Source of the DNA: Dentipellis sp. KUC8613
Lineage: Eukaryota > Basidiomycota > Agaricomycetes > Russulales > Hericiaceae
Assembly: GCA_002286715.1 (NCBI GenBank)
Contig: NSJX01000143.1
Location: forward strand, 1 to 21,043
Length of the DNA: 21,043 nucleotides
Direction: 5' to 3'
In this document: piece by piece, positions 19,928 to 21,043 of the stretch
Layout: each line of letters begins with the position of its first letter
Numbering within the stretch: the first letter of the stretch is position 1
Program-made: the position numbers and the translations under genes
Notes under the pieces: model-generated
Seen by the model: the letters and a program-made list of their open reading frames with translations, nothing else
The model's database searches: none
Told to the model about the DNA's origin: nothing

Positions 19928-20739
19928 CAGGAATGCCAGATGGAAGAGCTCGTAGTGGGAGTGTTTAGGAGGATGAGTGCACTAGCAAGGATGGTTTTCG
20001 GGAGCCTACGCCACATTCTGGTTTTTGAAGCTACGTCCTTTGTTTGATAATGGGATAGGCTTCGATCACTGCACAAAGGGCACACCGCGTGTCCGACCTA
20101 CGATTTTCACTGGTAGGCGCAAGTTCAGTAATATTGAAAGAAAAAAAAGCTCACAATTATAGTTTTCGTATATACGTCTCGCAGACTGATGAGTGCTACT
20201 CGGAAAAAGGTAGAGACCATTCCAGTAGGGGCACAGGTGGGATCGTAATGCTCCCGTTCCAGTGACTGCAGTTAGTGCTACGGCCCGGGCATAACCGCGT
20301 CCTTCCGCCGTTCGTGACTGGTCGTCACGCGTTACATGTCAACATAGGGCGGTGCTGACAGCGTCTTAGTCGCCTCTACCTTGCCTCTGCCAGCATTTGA
20401 CAATGTTCGCATCCAGAACCGCATGGACACGTAGATATTAGGCTTTTGAAGACACCAGAGGCCTCTATGGGCGTTTTCGAGGCAGCTGCATCATTCTAAG
20501 TGAAGGACGATGTCGCCTTCTGTATGGCGTCAGAGCCCACTGGCGACGATGCAGTTCATCGCGTTGTACACAGTACATGGTCGGGATCTCAAGGTGAGTA
20601 TCTCTTTCCCGGCAGCTGCGTCGGAGAGCTGATTCAAGAGGTTACAGCGACGTGTAGATGAACGCTCCTGCGGCGCCAGAAGCGCATATCGTGTACAGCG
20701 ATGTCCTAGATTCAGACTGCCTTCTCGGTACATGTTGCT
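19928..20739. other. BTB gene upstream region, no confident gene
   Basis: The sequence holds the presumed BTB promoter and 5' leader. A plus-strand frame from about 20509 (MSPSVWRQ) runs toward a GTGAGT donor near 20594, but no domain is recognisable and I do not call it. No RNA gene or repeat was seen. Confidence 0.35.
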
Positions 20740-21043
20740 TCGGAATAGCTGGGCTTGGCAAAAGCTTAGGGCTCACGAGCCTGTAAGTGGTGCCTTGTGA
20801 AAGCATTCGGAGGGTTTGCCGCGCACGGCCGCCACGTACGACTTTACTGGGACCGCCAAATCTGCCTATGTTCTTCAACCTCGACCTCAATAATCAAGAT
20901 GCCTTGGACCGTGCATCTGTCCGCTCGCGGTTCGTCTCATGCTTGTCCCGGAACTGCTGGGCTCGGCAGAAGCTTGAGGCCTTGTGCCAACAAGTGGTGC
21001 CTTGTGAAACAGTCCGAGGGCATCAAGCGACTTCACGCAGCAC
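20740..21043 (+). repeat. Copy B of the roughly 310-bp direct repeat, cut by the window edge
   Basis: Same orientation as 8746-9057. Its internal duplication starts at 20748 and 20956. From about 20937 to the last base it is identical to copy A; before that it is diverged and lacks 8 bp. The short frame opening MFFNLDLNNQ at 20868 is the mate of the ORF at 8882 and is still open at the edge. Confidence 0.9.

Noticed and set aside
8746..21043. The 12-kb-spaced direct repeats as LTRs of a retrotransposon.
   Set aside because: No TG...CA ends, primer-binding site, polypurine tract, gag or pol were seen. The interior holds unrelated genes in both orientations.

Overview
The window is fungal, most likely from a mushroom-forming basidiomycete (Agaricomycetes). 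Genes are split by many 45-75 nt GT-AG introns, some with a CTAAC branch site. There is a lineage-typical WD40 protein, a BTB protein, a Tnp2/Plavaka-like (CACTA-superfamily) transposase and a Zn-cluster protein with huge low-complexity regions. Species cannot be named from the sequence. All gene models are hand-spliced from reading frame, phase and splice signals; no RNA or database evidence was available.

Layout. (1) 1-2105, minus strand: a seven-exon gene, cut by the left edge, for a Pro/Ser-rich and Lys/Ala-rich protein with a six-cysteine cluster spaced like fungal Zn(II)2Cys6 domains. (2) 2257-3369: directly upstream of its ATG, a dense one-orientation array of TCGGT motifs followed by a regularly spaced TCGGCCG block. 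CGG triplets are what Zn2Cys6 proteins bind. (3) 3876-6440: a 2.6-kb element with terminal inverted repeats full of CTAATTAG palindromes and a GC-rich tandem-repeat core. (4) 6699-8481, plus: a ten-exon WD40 protein with a predicted C-terminal membrane segment. (5) 8746-9057: a 312-bp repeat whose direct copy sits at the right edge (20740-21043), about 12 kb away. (6) 10325-14997, plus: a nine-exon Tnp2/Plavaka-like transposase with three SAP-like modules, each ending at an intron. (7) 15397-19118: a second element of 3.7 kb, bounded by 17-bp-arm hairpins made of CTATGG/CCATAG motifs. It has a GC-rich repeat core and intron signals pointing outward on both strands. (8) 19140-19927, minus: a BTB/POZ-domain gene whose stop codon lies 21 bp from element 2.

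The two elements share no obvious sequence but have the same plan: AT-rich palindromic ends, a G/purine-rich left half, a C/pyrimidine-rich repeat right half, and no recognisable transposase. The region looks like an accessory, transposon-dense part of the genome. The most promising leads are the Zn-cluster gene with its CGG array, the shared plan of the two non-coding elements, and the SAP exon series in the transposase.
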